Source: JBMNUM01 sp050946275 (lineage in GTDB: Bacteria > Actinomycetota > Coriobacteriia > Coriobacteriales > CADBOM01). Taken from it: a stretch of DNA of 64,000 nt. The stretch lies in assembly GCA_050946275.1 (NCBI GenBank), contig JBMNUM010000005.1, positions 52,994 through 116,993 of the forward strand, read 5' to 3'. Positions 26,742-36,219 of the stretch are shown piece by piece. The position numbers were made by a program, and so were the translations under genes. Positions within the stretch are counted from its first letter, which is position 1. Every line of letters starts with the position of its first letter. Below the pieces are notes generated by a model, which worked only from the letters and a program-made list of their open reading frames with translations, did not search any database and was not told where the DNA came from.

Positions 26742-28111
26742 TGCAACTCCTCTTTTTCCAAGATCCTGCCCGGTATGGGTAGCGAGCCGCCGATTACAGC
26801 CGCGATTCCGCTCCAGATGATGCCGTGGAGCGGGAAGCAGAGCAACAGAATCGCGATGGCTAGCAGCGGTTTTCTGGTCACTCCGGCGAGAAAGGCGGTC
26901 GTCACGACCGTGACCATCAGCATGGGGTCCGCGCCCGTTAGCAGGGCCACGCCATAACCGCAGGCGACTCCCGCGAAGATGCTCGGGAAGAGGTTGCCTC
27001 CCATCCACCCCATGCGCAGGCACATCGGCGTGGCGATGGCCTTGAGAACGCCCGTCGCGATGAGGGCGAGCGCAGACCAGGTCCTCCAATCCGCCATGAG
27101 CTCGTGCGCCTGCATCTCGCCCGGGAACAGCACGAGCGGGAAGACCGTCGCCAGCGTGCCCATGATGATGCCGGCTACGACCGGCTTCATGACCGTTCCC
27201 CGCGAACCGTCACCGAGCTTGAGGGAGATGTGGCCGAAAGCCCTGCTCGATCCGTGGTAGACGACCGTGAGGAGGTACCCGATAACGAGGCACGGGACGA
27301 CCCAGATCAGGTCGGCTCCCGAGGCGGAAATGGAATCGAAGCGCGGCAGGCCCGCCGCCCGGCCGAATAGCGAGGAGAAGAGGATGATGCCGCCGAAGGC
27401 GCCGATGGCCGCAGCGAGGTAGAGGACGACCTTGACTCCCTTGCGCATGTTGTAGGAATCGACGATGCGCGCGCTTCCGGCACCGCCGCCAATGCCATCC
27501 GTGCCCGAACCAGACTCCGGGTCGCTCTCCATCCCTGCCACGAGACCGGCGAGCGGGGTTCCGAAGATGGCGGAAAGGGTCGCCGAGATGGTGACGTTCG
27601 CGACATGCGCCGCTCGCAGCCCAGCGGCCTTCAGGCGGTCGCGGATCCAGCAGCAAGCTGCCGTGATGATGCCCGTGAGACCAGCTTCGAAACCGACCGA
27701 GCCGCCGAAGACGAGCGGCAGCAGGAAGCTAACCACCGCCCTGCCGGCTCCCCCGAGCTCGTATCTCCCCGTCTCCCGGAACTCCCGCATGACTTCCTCG
27801 AGACCTCTTACCCTGTTGCCCGTGAGAAGCGTCCATAAGCCGATGACGAGTCCGCCGAGCGTGCATATCGCAAGCGGATACCACCATACGGCCGTCCCGC
27901 TCTCGAAGCTTCCCCAGATAAGCGAGGTCACCCAGACCGAGAGGTTCATGATCGCGAAAACGATAAAGCCGATCGCAAAGCCGATGGCCAATGCGAGGAC
28001 GATGAAGGCGAATGTCACCGTGGCAGCGTCGGCCGGACCTTGGAGCTCGCGGCCGGAATCGCCGACATACGGCCGGTTGTCAACGCGCTCGTTTCTAGGC
28101 TTGAGGCTCAT
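26738..28111 (-). CDS. ClC-family chloride channel/antiporter
   Basis: A 457-residue membrane protein with about ten to eleven helices in the ClC arrangement. The segment LLPLVFGGSVGFEAGLTGI corresponds to the GREGP gating-glutamate loop (Glu kept, surrounding residues altered), and GTPLAGLVAGME aligns with the 'F..PLAG..F..E' region. It probably moves Cl- or another anion, in exchange for protons if the gating Glu acts as usual. It overlaps the K+-channel-like gene by four bases, suggesting paired K+/Cl- flux for volume or potential control. Confidence 0.88.
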   Translation of the reverse strand: MSLKPRNERVDNRPYVGDSGRELQGPADAATVTFAFIVLALAIGFAIGFIVFAIMNLSVWVTSLIWGSFESGTAVWWYPLAICTLGGLVIGLWTLLTGNRVRGLEEVMREFRETGRYELGGAGRAVVSFLLPLVFGGSVGFEAGLTGIITAACCWIRDRLKAAGLRAAHVANVTISATLSAIFGTPLAGLVAGMESDPESGSGTDGIGGGAGSARIVDSYNMRKGVKVVLYLAAAIGAFGGIILFSSLFGRAAGLPRFDSISASGADLIWVVPCLVIGYLLTVVYHGSSRAFGHISLKLGDGSRGTVMKPVVAGIIMGTLATVFPLVLFPGEMQAHELMADWRTWSALALIATGVLKAIATPMCLRMGWMGGNLFPSIFAGVACGYGVALLTGADPMLMVTVVTTAFLAGVTRKPLLAIAILLLCFPLHGIIWSGIAAVIGGSLPIPGRILEKEELQ

Positions 28112-28215
28112 GCTCCCCCGGTTTGCGGTGATGATCGAATACCAAGCTCATTATACGTTGGTGCGGCGGAGGGAGCCGTGCCGCCGCCGCACCGTCGGGC
28201 AGTCCGTTCAGGCTG

Positions 28216-28743
28216 CTATTTCACGTTTGCGACGAGCGCGGGTATCTCCTCGGAGGTGAGCCCGTAGTTCTCCCCGCCATCGCTGATGAACACGACGGAG
28301 AAGTAACCCGTATCCGTTCCCCAGGAGATGTTGCTCGCGCAGTCGGTTTCATATCCCATGCACGTTACGGTCGTGCCGTCAACGTCCTGTGTCCAGGTCT
28401 CGGGATACTCCGCGTAGTCTCCGCTGAGGCTCTGGCCGGTGACGGTCCCCTTGCGAACGACGACCTTGCATCCTTCCGGATTGTATTGAGTCTCCGCGAT
28501 GCCGCTCATGCTCTGGTAGTAGGGCTCGCCAAGCGGGAACTCCGGCCCGAGACCCGCGTTGTCCGCCACCTCGAAGGTGCCGATACCGGCATTGGTCGCG
28601 GCCTCGGCGGCACTCGACGCCTCGGTCCAGGGGTTCGCCATGCCGGCTTGCTGTTCCTCCTGGGCCGGCTGTTCCTGGCTCGAGCAGCCGACGAGCGCCA
28701 TGGCGAATGCCGCGGCGAGTCCGATGATTAGAAGCTTCCTCAT
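28216..28743 (-). CDS. secreted lipoprotein of unknown function
   Basis: A 175-residue protein with a lipoprotein signal (RKLLIIGLAAAFAMALVGC, lipobox ALVGC) followed by a Gln/Glu-rich linker and a compact globular domain of about 130 residues with two further cysteines (EGCKVVVRKG, ETDCASN) that may form a disulfide. ATG 28743 follows ATAAGGAG. I do not recognise the domain. It lies 34 bp after the purine permease gene on the same strand and may share its transcript. Confidence 0.8.
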   Translation of the reverse strand: MRKLLIIGLAAAFAMALVGCSSQEQPAQEEQQAGMANPWTEASSAAEAATNAGIGTFEVADNAGLGPEFPLGEPYYQSMSGIAETQYNPEGCKVVVRKGTVTGQSLSGDYAEYPETWTQDVDGTTVTCMGYETDCASNISWGTDTGYFSVVFISDGGENYGLTSEEIPALVANVK

Positions 28744-28777
28744 AGCAACCACTCCTTATCTCTTCGAGCTGGCTTGG

Positions 28778-30094
28778 CTATCCGAAGATGAACATCACGA
28801 GGAACGCGGCACTCGCAACCCACATGAGCGGCTTGACCTCGCGGATCTTGCCCGTTGCGACCATGATGATCACGAACGAAATGAAGCCCATGCCGATGCC
28901 ATTGGTGATCGAGTTCGTGAACGGGATTCCGATGATCGTGATGAAGGCCGGGAACGCGTACTGGATCTTCGACCAGTTGATGTCCGCGATCGATGTCATC
29001 ATCAGGAAACCGACAACGGTCAGCGCTCCGCAGGTCGCCGAACCCGAGACCATGCCGACGATCGGCGAGAAAAAGGCGAAGACGATGAACAGCAGCCCTA
29101 CGAATACGCTCGAAAGACCCGTGCGTGCTCCAGCGGCGGCACCGGATGTCGATTCGACGAACGTCGTCAGGGAGCTGGCGCCCAGGAAACCACCGACGAT
29201 CGCGCCAATGGAGTCGACGGCGAGGATGGTGCCCATGTTGTCGATGTTGCCCTCCTCGTCGACGAACTCGCCCTGCTTCCCGACGGCGACCACGGTGCCC
29301 ATCGTGTCGAAGAAGTCGCTCATGAGGAGCATGAACGCCGACATGAGCAATGCGGGCTCGAGGAACACTCGGACAATCGCCATGTGCCCGGTGTTGGGGT
29401 CGGTCTGGAACGGCGCGGCGAACGCGGAGAAATCGAGCCCGAAGTTCCACTCCGTTGGGATGACCGTCACTCCGAGGGGTATGCCGATGATGGTCGCTGC
29501 CACGATGGAGATGAGGAGCGACCCGGGTACGTTCATGGCGAAGAGAATGACCGCAATCAATATCGATATGATCGACACGATGCCCGCCGGCGAGGTGAAA
29601 TCTCCCACAGTGACGATCGTCGACTCGCTGCTGGCGATGAGGCCGCCACCCCGCAAGCCGATGAACGCGATGAACAATCCGATGCCGATTCCGATGGCGA
29701 GTCGTATGTCGACCGGTATCGCCTTCATGATCGCCTCGCGTAAGCCGGCGAGGACGAGGATGAGGATAACGACGCCCTCTACCACCACGACGCCCATGGC
29801 GACGCGCCAGTCCTCCCCCATACCCATGCATATCGTGAAGGTCACGATAGCGTTGATGCCCATGCCCGACGCAAGGGCGAGCGGCCTGTTCGCGAGCAGG
29901 CCCATGAGAATCGTGATGATGGCGGCTCCGAAGCAGGTCGCGGTCAACGCGGCCTCGAACGTCATCCCAGCTTGGACGAGCATGGATGGATTGACGGCGA
30001 TGATGTAGGCCATGGCGAGAAACGTCGTCAGGCCGCCGACGATCTCGCGTCCGAACGTGCTTCCGCGTTCCTTGATCTTGAAGAACTTCTCCAT
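28778..30094 (-). CDS. NCS2-family purine permease (AzgA-like)
   Basis: A 438-residue transporter with about 12 to 14 membrane segments. The opening REIVGGLTTFLAMAYIIAVN, the ALASGMGINAIVTF helix and DFFDTMGTVVAVG are hallmarks of AzgA-type hypoxanthine/guanine/adenine:H+ symporters. ATG 30094 follows GGGGGATCGGCTG; a longer open frame upstream to 30214 lacks a site. It imports nucleobases and would complement guaB metabolically. It is divergent from the plus-strand gene at 30260. Confidence 0.92.
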   Translation of the reverse strand: MEKFFKIKERGSTFGREIVGGLTTFLAMAYIIAVNPSMLVQAGMTFEAALTATCFGAAIITILMGLLANRPLALASGMGINAIVTFTICMGMGEDWRVAMGVVVVEGVVILILVLAGLREAIMKAIPVDIRLAIGIGIGLFIAFIGLRGGGLIASSESTIVTVGDFTSPAGIVSIISILIAVILFAMNVPGSLLISIVAATIIGIPLGVTVIPTEWNFGLDFSAFAAPFQTDPNTGHMAIVRVFLEPALLMSAFMLLMSDFFDTMGTVVAVGKQGEFVDEEGNIDNMGTILAVDSIGAIVGGFLGASSLTTFVESTSGAAAGARTGLSSVFVGLLFIVFAFFSPIVGMVSGSATCGALTVVGFLMMTSIADINWSKIQYAFPAFITIIGIPFTNSITNGIGMGFISFVIIMVATGKIREVKPLMWVASAAFLVMFIFG

Positions 30095-30259
30095 CAGCCG
30101 ATCCCCCCGATTAAACCCCACCGACCCGACATGTGCAGATATGCGCATTGTACCCGACTGCGGGTTCTGTATCCTCGGGATTCGCGTCAGGGGCTTGTCG
30201 CGCACCGAGGGCATTCACGAAGTCGAGACTCCCCCGGTCATCGCTGTTATCATGGTCGC

Positions 30260-30853
30260 ATGGACGAGTACATCAGACATGATGATGGCATCGAGGACGA
30301 GGACGCGCTCGGCTATGAGAGCGCCGATGCGAGCCGCGTCATCGAGCGGGCGGGCAACGAGGCGAAGCAGGCCGACGATTCCGATTGGTTTGCCGAGCCG
30401 GATCTCGGAGCCGCCGAAGCGCGGAAGTTCGGTGACAAGAATGTCGATGTCAAGAAGGCCGCCGGGGCGGCGGGTGCCGCGGCGGTGCTCGTCGCGACCC
30501 TCGGCAGCGCTTCCATCGACACCGACCAGGTGCGCCTCCCCGACCCCGTTCCCATCGTCCAGACGCTCGATTTGGGTTCGGGTGCCCCCGTCGCCGATGC
30601 TGCTGATGCGGTCGATGCGAGCGACGAGAAACGCTCTTCAGCCTGGGAGTGGTTCCTGAAGATACTGAAGTACCTGATCGTGATCATCGCGGCGATCGTG
30701 GCGCTCGTCTTCGGGCTCATAAAGGGCTGCGCCTCATGCGCTGCACCCGTGCCGGGTCCCGATGACGATCAGAAGCAAGAGCAGGCGTGTCTGAGCGGTG
30801 AATACGATATGCAGGCTACCCTGCGCTTCGACGAATGCATGTATTCACTTTAG
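30260..30853 (+). CDS. single-pass membrane protein of unknown function
   Basis: A 197-residue protein. An acidic, low-complexity N-terminus precedes an Ala-rich helix (KKAAGAAGAAAVLVATLGSA, near residue 65-85) and one strong membrane segment (LKYLIVIIAAIVALVFGLIK, near residue 140-160), followed by CASCAAPVPG and a short acidic tail. ATG 30260 has only a weak ribosome-binding site. I recognise no family. It precedes nhaC by 60 bp on the same strand. Confidence 0.6.
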   Translation: MDEYIRHDDGIEDEDALGYESADASRVIERAGNEAKQADDSDWFAEPDLGAAEARKFGDKNVDVKKAAGAAGAAAVLVATLGSASIDTDQVRLPDPVPIVQTLDLGSGAPVADAADAVDASDEKRSSAWEWFLKILKYLIVIIAAIVALVFGLIKGCASCAAPVPGPDDDQKQEQACLSGEYDMQATLRFDECMYSL

Positions 30854-30913
30854 ACGCCAGATGATACAATCCGGTTGCTTTGTATGTATCGGGGTGGCGA
30901 ATAGAGGGCGATC

Positions 30914-32329
30914 ATGCTTGACGAGCAATCGAGCGGCAAGCTCCAGCTTGGAGAACATCTGGATTATGAGGACGGCATCAAGCCGAGGCTATCGGGATTG
31001 CTGCCCGTCGCCGTCTTCCTCGTCCTGTTCATAGGATCCGGCGTCGTCCTCAAGGACTTCTACGGCATGCCCGCGATCGTCGCGTTCGTCATCGCGCTCG
31101 CGGTCGGCTTCATCCAGCGCCCACGTCGGTCGTTCGAGGACAAGCTCGAGAGCGTTGCGAGAAGCATGGGCGAGTCGAACGTCATGATCATGTGCCTCGT
31201 ATTCGTGCTCGCCGGCGCATTCACCGGCGCCGTGTCTTCGGCCGGAGGCGTCGACAGCACGGTCAACTTCGCGCTCACCGTGTTGCCGACGGGCATCGTG
31301 CTGCCGGGCCTCTTCCTCATCGCCTGCTTCATCTCGCTTTCCATGGGAACTTCCGTCGGCACCATCGCCGCCCTCGCTCCCATCGCCGTTCAGATCGCCG
31401 ACAAGACGGGCATGGCCGGAGCGCTGTGCCTCGGTGCGGTCGTCGGCGGTGCCATGTTCGGAGACAACCTCTCCATGATCTCCGACACGACGATCGCCGC
31501 GACGCGCACCCAGGGGTGCGATATGGCGGACAAGTTCAAGGAGAACTTCAAGATCGTCCTGCCGGCCGCCATCATCACGTTCGTCATCCTGCTCGCCATG
31601 GGCTTCGGCTCGGATTATGACATCCAGGGCCCGCTCGACTACAACCTCTGGCAGGTGCTCCCCTACGTTGCCGTTCTCGTGGCGGCCCTCGCCGGCGTCA
31701 ACGTGTTCATCGTGCTCATCGGTGGCACGGTGCTTTCCATCATCGTCGGGGTCGCTCTTGGGGTGATCGAGCCGAGCTCCATCTTCACGGCCATCGGATC
31801 GGGCCTGAACGGAAGCGGCGGCATCATGAATATGTACGACATCACCGTCATCTCGATAATATGCGCCGGCATCATCGGCCTCGTGCACGATAACGGTGGC
31901 ATCGCGTGGATCCTCGACAAGGTGGGTCGCATCACGAAGAGCAAGCGGAGCGCGCAGTTCAGCATCGCCGCCCTCGCCTCGGCCGTCGACATCTCGACCG
32001 CGAACAACACGGTCGCCATCGTTGCCGTCGGGTCGCTCACGAAGAAGATCGGCACGCAATACGGGCTCTCGGGCCGACGCACGGCATCTCTCATCGATAT
32101 CTTCACCTCGGCGTTCCAGGGCATCATTCCCTATGGCGCCCAGCTTCTCTATGCGAGCGCGGGAGCATCTGCAGTCGGATTCGCCATCACTCCGTTCCAG
32201 ATCATCCCGTATCTCTTCTACCCGTTCCTCATCGCCATCTCCGCGCTCGTCTTCATTGCCATATGGGGCAACAAGCCGGAGAAGCAACGGGCGGTCAAGA
32301 AGAACGGGGAAGCTGCTTCGGCCGAGTAG
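30914..32329 (+). CDS. Na+/H+ antiporter, NhaC family
   Basis: A 471-residue membrane protein with about 11-12 helices. The block GGAMFGDNLSMISDTTIAAT is the NhaC signature, and STANNTVAIVAVGSL near residue 365 is the second conserved polar segment. It likely exchanges Na+ for H+ (or an amine/carboxylate pair in some NhaC members). ATG 30914 lies in GGCGATC context with a modest site. No obvious partner; DUF1015 follows after 135 bp. Confidence 0.9.
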   Translation: MLDEQSSGKLQLGEHLDYEDGIKPRLSGLLPVAVFLVLFIGSGVVLKDFYGMPAIVAFVIALAVGFIQRPRRSFEDKLESVARSMGESNVMIMCLVFVLAGAFTGAVSSAGGVDSTVNFALTVLPTGIVLPGLFLIACFISLSMGTSVGTIAALAPIAVQIADKTGMAGALCLGAVVGGAMFGDNLSMISDTTIAATRTQGCDMADKFKENFKIVLPAAIITFVILLAMGFGSDYDIQGPLDYNLWQVLPYVAVLVAALAGVNVFIVLIGGTVLSIIVGVALGVIEPSSIFTAIGSGLNGSGGIMNMYDITVISIICAGIIGLVHDNGGIAWILDKVGRITKSKRSAQFSIAALASAVDISTANNTVAIVAVGSLTKKIGTQYGLSGRRTASLIDIFTSAFQGIIPYGAQLLYASAGASAVGFAITPFQIIPYLFYPFLIAISALVFIAIWGNKPEKQRAVKKNGEAASAE

Positions 32330-32464
32330 ATCCCCGCGGCGCGAAGTCGTCTGGGGCATGGTGCATGGCTGTGTCTCTTAATGGGTGAAAACGGCTGTCA
32401 TACGGATATTTCCCGTATAATCGAAGAGTTGGATAAAGACTTTTCGAAAGGGAGAGAGTACGCC

Positions 32465-33754
32465 ATGCCGCAAGTCAAGCCTTTCGGGGCCCTGAGGCCC
32501 ACCTTCGAGGCGGCTCCCGTTGTCGCCGCCCTTCCCTACGATGTCCAGGATGTCGACGAGTCCCGCGTCATCGTCGCGGCCAATCCGCAGTCGTTTCTCG
32601 CGATCGACGAGCCGGTCGTCAACTTCCCCGAGGGAACCGATCAGTACTCGCCCGAGGTGTACGCGAAGGCAGGAGAGCTGATGGATGCCCTGAGGGCTTC
32701 CGATCTCACCGTGACCGACGAAGTCCCCTCCTTCTACCTCTACGAACTCACGATGGATGGCCGCGTCCTCAACGGACTGGTCGCCTGCGTTTCCGTCGAC
32801 GATTACATCAACGGCATCGTCAAGAAGCACGAGAATACGCGCGCTGCCAAAGAGGAGGACCGCGTCAACCATGTACGGGCGTGCAAGGCGCAGACGGGCC
32901 CCATCATGCTCGCCTATCGATACGACGCCGAACTGGCGGACATCTACGCCAGGGCGAAGGAGGGATCGCCCCTCTTCGACTACGTTGCCGACGACGGCGT
33001 TCGACACCGCGGGTTCGCGATACCCGGCGATTCGACGGATGCCGTGACGGCGCGTATGGCCGAGGTCGGCGAGGCCTACGTGGCCGACGGCCATCATAGG
33101 AGCGCCGCTGCCACGCGCATCGCCCTCGAGCGACGCGAGCAGCGCGGTTCGCAGGAGCCAACCGAGGAATCCGATTTCTTCCTCTCGGTGCTTTTCGCCG
33201 ACACCGAGCTCGACGTGCTCCCCTACTACCGCTTCGTGAACGACCCCGGTGACCTGACCGTCGACGCGCTCGTTGACGAGCTCATCTCGCGGTTCGGGGC
33301 AGAGGAGGTCGATGCAGCGAACATCGGGGGCAAGCCGTTCTCCGTAACGAATGCGCCCGATCCCGCGTTCGCCGCAGATTACCTCAAGCCCAGGAAGCGC
33401 GGTGAGTTCATCGTGCTTGCCGGCGGGCGCTGGTATCGCTGCAATCTCACCGATGAGGATGCGGGCAACCCGGCGGACAACCTCGACGTTTCCAAGCTCC
33501 AGCGCGACTTGCTCACGCCGGTCTTCGGCATCGATGACCCGAGACGCTCTTCGCGCATCGAGTTCATCGGCGGCATTCGCGGCCTTGTGGAGCTCGAGCG
33601 CAGGTGCGCGGACGGCAAGGGCGTCGCGATAGCGCCGTATCCCACCGGGATCGACGAGCTTTTCGCCGTTGCGGACGCGAATTTGCTCATGCCGCCGAAA
33701 TCCACGTGGTTTGAGCCGAAACTTCGCTCCGGTTTGTTCATTCACGAGATATAG
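32465..33754 (+). CDS. DUF1015 family protein
   Basis: A 429-residue cytoplasmic protein of the DUF1015 family: it opens VKPFGALRPTFEAAPVVAA, carries YLYELTMDGR and HENTRAAKEEDRVNHVRACK, and has the conserved YVADGHHRSAAATRIA. Family function is undefined; members occur in anaerobes beside serine/phosphoglycerate-dehydrogenase genes. ATG 32465 follows AAAGGGAGAGAG. It sits 45 bp ahead of the butyrate-kinase-type gene, so the two probably form an operon. Confidence 0.88.
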   Translation: MPQVKPFGALRPTFEAAPVVAALPYDVQDVDESRVIVAANPQSFLAIDEPVVNFPEGTDQYSPEVYAKAGELMDALRASDLTVTDEVPSFYLYELTMDGRVLNGLVACVSVDDYINGIVKKHENTRAAKEEDRVNHVRACKAQTGPIMLAYRYDAELADIYARAKEGSPLFDYVADDGVRHRGFAIPGDSTDAVTARMAEVGEAYVADGHHRSAAATRIALERREQRGSQEPTEESDFFLSVLFADTELDVLPYYRFVNDPGDLTVDALVDELISRFGAEEVDAANIGGKPFSVTNAPDPAFAADYLKPRKRGEFIVLAGGRWYRCNLTDEDAGNPADNLDVSKLQRDLLTPVFGIDDPRRSSRIEFIGGIRGLVELERRCADGKGVAIAPYPTGIDELFAVADANLLMPPKSTWFEPKLRSGLFIHEI

Positions 33755-33799
33755 TGTTTTCCTGTCTGTTTTTAGGGGAAAGGGACCACGGGAGCTAAC

Positions 33800-34942
33800 G
33801 TGAAGAAGGTTTTCGCGATTAACCTTGGATCGACCTCGACGAAGGTCGCATATAGCGAAGATGGCAACGTCATCTACAAGGAGACCATCACCTACCACAA
33901 GGAGGATTTCGTCGGCTGCGCGACGTTCTTCGACCAGCAGGAAATCCGGACCCGTGGCATCAAGGACAACATGGCTGCCCATGGCGTCAAGCTCGACGAG
34001 CTCGATGCCATCGTATCGCGTGGCGGCATGATGCAGCCGATGCCGGTGGGCGTCTTCGAGATCAACGAGGCCATGGTCAACCAGGAGAAGGCATGCACAT
34101 ACGGTCTGCATCCCTCGTCCATGGGTTGCGTCATCGCTCTTGAGCTCGCGAACGAGGGAGGCTGCCATGCCTTCACGGCAGACGTTCCCAGCTCAGACGA
34201 GCTCCTTCCCATCGCCCGATACACCGGTTTGCCCGAGCGCTGGCGCCGCACCATGACCCAGACGCTCAACGCACGCGCCGTCGTGCGCGAGTGGGCGGCG
34301 GCCCGCGGCAAGCGCTACGAGGACGTCAACGCCATCACGACCGGCCTCGGCGGAGGCATCAACACCATCGCCCACTGCCACGGCCGCATGATCGACACGA
34401 ACAATTCCGTCGATGGCGAGGGCTGCTTCTCGACGAACCGCTGCCTGACCGTGCCGATCGATATCCTCATCGATGACTGCTACTCGGGCAAGTGGACCTA
34501 CGACGAGATGCGCCAGCGTGTCAGCCGCAGGGCAGGTCTGCTCGGATACCTCGGCACCGCGGATGCGGTCGAGATCGAGAAGCGCGTCGATGCGGGTGAC
34601 GAGTATGCCCGCGAGGTGGTCGAGGCTATGTGCTACCAGATCGCCAAGGACATCGGCGCGTTCGCGACGACGCTCAAGGGCGATGTCGACGTCATCTTCT
34701 TGGCTGGCGGCATGGCCCGCTTCAAGCTCGTGACCGATTTGATCACCGAGCGCGTAAGCTTCATCGCCCCCGTCGAGATCCATCCGGGCGAGCTCGAGAT
34801 GGAGGCCCTGTGCGAGAACGCATACCGCGCTCTCATCGGCGACCTCCCCGTTCAGGAATTCGTCGCGGCGGAGTCTCCGCGCGAGGCCATGGATTGGATC
34901 GACGAGATCTGGGAGGATTCCGACTGGACTTACGCGCGCTAG
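33800..34942 (+). CDS. buk: butyrate kinase-family acyl kinase
   Basis: A 380-residue member of the acetate/butyrate kinase (ASKHA) family. KKVFAINLGSTSTKVAYSED is the phosphate-1 motif, GLGGGINTIAHCHGRMIDTN the mid-region, and DVIFLAGGMARFKLV the adenosine motif. It makes ATP from butyryl- or branched acyl-phosphate, or the reverse. No phosphotransbutyrylase gene is adjacent, so pathway direction is unclear. GTG start, with GGGAGCTAAC upstream. It is slightly longer than typical Buk (~355-360). A perfect terminator follows. Confidence 0.9.
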   Translation: MKKVFAINLGSTSTKVAYSEDGNVIYKETITYHKEDFVGCATFFDQQEIRTRGIKDNMAAHGVKLDELDAIVSRGGMMQPMPVGVFEINEAMVNQEKACTYGLHPSSMGCVIALELANEGGCHAFTADVPSSDELLPIARYTGLPERWRRTMTQTLNARAVVREWAAARGKRYEDVNAITTGLGGGINTIAHCHGRMIDTNNSVDGEGCFSTNRCLTVPIDILIDDCYSGKWTYDEMRQRVSRRAGLLGYLGTADAVEIEKRVDAGDEYAREVVEAMCYQIAKDIGAFATTLKGDVDVIFLAGGMARFKLVTDLITERVSFIAPVEIHPGELEMEALCENAYRALIGDLPVQEFVAAESPREAMDWIDEIWEDSDWTYAR

Positions 34943-34969
34943 CAGCTCGCTTTAAACCCACAACATGAA

Positions 34970-35002
34970 AACCGGCCCGATGACATGAGCATCGGGCCGG
35001 TT
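34970..35002. terminator. terminator after butyrate kinase
   Basis: A perfect 13-bp stem AACCGGCCCGATG/CATCGGGCCGGTT with a seven-base loop, 27 bases beyond the stop. A-rich sequence precedes it and TTCCTCAT follows, so it may also act on the convergent mop gene. Confidence 0.85.
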
Positions 35003-35032
35003 CCTCATATCGGGAAGAAAAGAATGGAGTGC

Positions 35033-35458
35033 CTACTCCTCGATGCCCACCATGACGTCGCTCGCCTTGACGATGGCGACGGCCGTGTCGCCCTCCTTGA
35101 GGCCGAGGTCGTCGATAGCCGCATTTGTGATCGAGCCCTTGATGACATGATCCCCTATCTCAAGTGACACATGGCCGTTGACAGCGCCCTTCTCGACTGC
35201 GCAGATGGTGCCGACGAGCTGGTTGCGCGCGGAGATGCAATCGACGCGCTTGTCGCTGGCCGCGAACATGACATTCGAGGCCTTGATGATGGCGAACGCC
35301 TTCTTGCCCTCGGCGAGCCCGAGTTCCTCGATGGCGGCCATGGTTATATCGGCCTTGATTTTGTCGGCGCCCAGATCGATGGTGACGACTCCGTTGACCG
35401 CCCCATCGGTAACGCTCGAGATGACTCCTTGGAGTTGGTTACGTGCGCTGATCTTCAT
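35033..35458 (-). CDS. di-Mop molybdopterin/molybdate-binding protein
   Basis: A 141-residue protein made of two Mop/TOBE repeats of about 68 residues: SARNQLQGVISSVTDGAVNG...KASNVMFA and SARNQLVGTICAVEKGAVNG...KASDVMVG. It resembles molbindins, which store or sequester molybdate in the cytoplasm. It fits a neighbourhood rich in molybdoenzymes. ATG 35458 follows GAAGAGAGG. A good -35/-10 pair lies upstream at 35496-35524. Confidence 0.92.
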   Translation of the reverse strand: MKISARNQLQGVISSVTDGAVNGVVTIDLGADKIKADITMAAIEELGLAEGKKAFAIIKASNVMFAASDKRVDCISARNQLVGTICAVEKGAVNGHVSLEIGDHVIKGSITNAAIDDLGLKEGDTAVAIVKASDVMVGIEE

Positions 35459-35495
35459 GATGAGAAACCTCTCTTCCTAGATGAATTACGAAGAG

Positions 35496-35524
35496 ATAGT
35501 ATTCTAATCAGAGACTATATTCAA
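35496..35524 (-). promoter_or_regulatory. promoter of the di-Mop gene
   Basis: On the minus strand TTGAAT (35524-35519) is followed after exactly 17 bases by TACTAT (35501-35496), about 38 bases upstream of the start codon. An ATTAG/CTAAT dyad at 35541-35552 lies just upstream and could be an operator. Confidence 0.5.
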
Positions 35525-35584
35525 GAGCGAATATGCACGATTAGTGCTAATAGATACCAGCAGGTACGAACCGGGATGAGATTC

Positions 35585-36157
35585 CTAGAGAAAATCAACC
35601 CGGCTGGAATTCGTGTGGTAGAGGGCACCCCGAATCACGAGACCCTCGTCGTCGACCAGACGGCGGATCACCGGGTCTGACATCATGGTGGCGAGACCCT
35701 GCTCGATGTTCATGATGCTCGCGGCTTGCTGGTCGCATTCGCCGCCGATGGTGTCAACGATGCGATTCAGAAGAGGAGCGAGCGCGTGGTCGGGCTCGTG
35801 CTCCTCCCCCGCCGCGACATGCATCGCCGACTCTATCGCACCGCAGTGGGTGTGCTCCATGAGAACGACGAGCGGCGTGTGCAGGTGCTCGGCCGCGTAG
35901 ACGCAGCTTGCCAGCTCCATATCGCCGATGACATTGCCGGCGACGCGGATGACGAACAGTTCTCCGAGGCCTGTCATGAAGATATGCTCGGGCACGACGC
36001 GAGAGTCGGCGCATGCGATGACGCACGCGAAGGGCGACTGCCCTTCCTCGAAGAGGAGCTGAATCAGCTCCGGCGATACATCGCCGTCGTTGATATGCGA
36101 TTCGAGATAGGCCTCGTTGCCCTTCTTCAGACGTTCGAGGGCCTCTACTGCATCCAT
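35585..36157 (-). CDS. beta-class carbonic anhydrase
   Basis: A 190-residue beta-carbonic anhydrase interconverting CO2 and bicarbonate. Zinc ligands are Cys49, His102 and Cys105 (CADSRVVPE and EHTHCGAIES), with the Asp51-Arg53 dyad. ATG 36157 follows AAAAGGAGACGCC. It lies directly downstream of the Fe-S subunit gene (63-bp gap with a long hairpin), so it may be the third gene of the second molybdoenzyme operon. This hints at a reaction releasing or consuming CO2, but it could be coincidental. Confidence 0.94.
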   Translation of the reverse strand: MDAVEALERLKKGNEAYLESHINDGDVSPELIQLLFEEGQSPFACVIACADSRVVPEHIFMTGLGELFVIRVAGNVIGDMELASCVYAAEHLHTPLVVLMEHTHCGAIESAMHVAAGEEHEPDHALAPLLNRIVDTIGGECDQQAASIMNIEQGLATMMSDPVIRRLVDDEGLVIRGALYHTNSSRVDFL

Positions 36158-36176
36158 GGCGTCTCCTTTTCCAAGC

Positions 36177-36209
36177 GGGCAGCCCGCGACCTGTTGTCGC
36201 GGGCTGCCC
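36177..36209 (-). terminator. intercistronic hairpin between Fe-S subunit and carbonic anhydrase genes
   Basis: A perfect 14-bp stem GGGCAGCCCGCGAC/GTCGCGGGCTGCCC with a five-base loop. The minus-strand tail is GCTTGG without a T run, so it may attenuate or protect the upstream mRNA rather than end all transcription. Confidence 0.6.
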
Positions 36210-36219
36210 CTCTCGCCAT

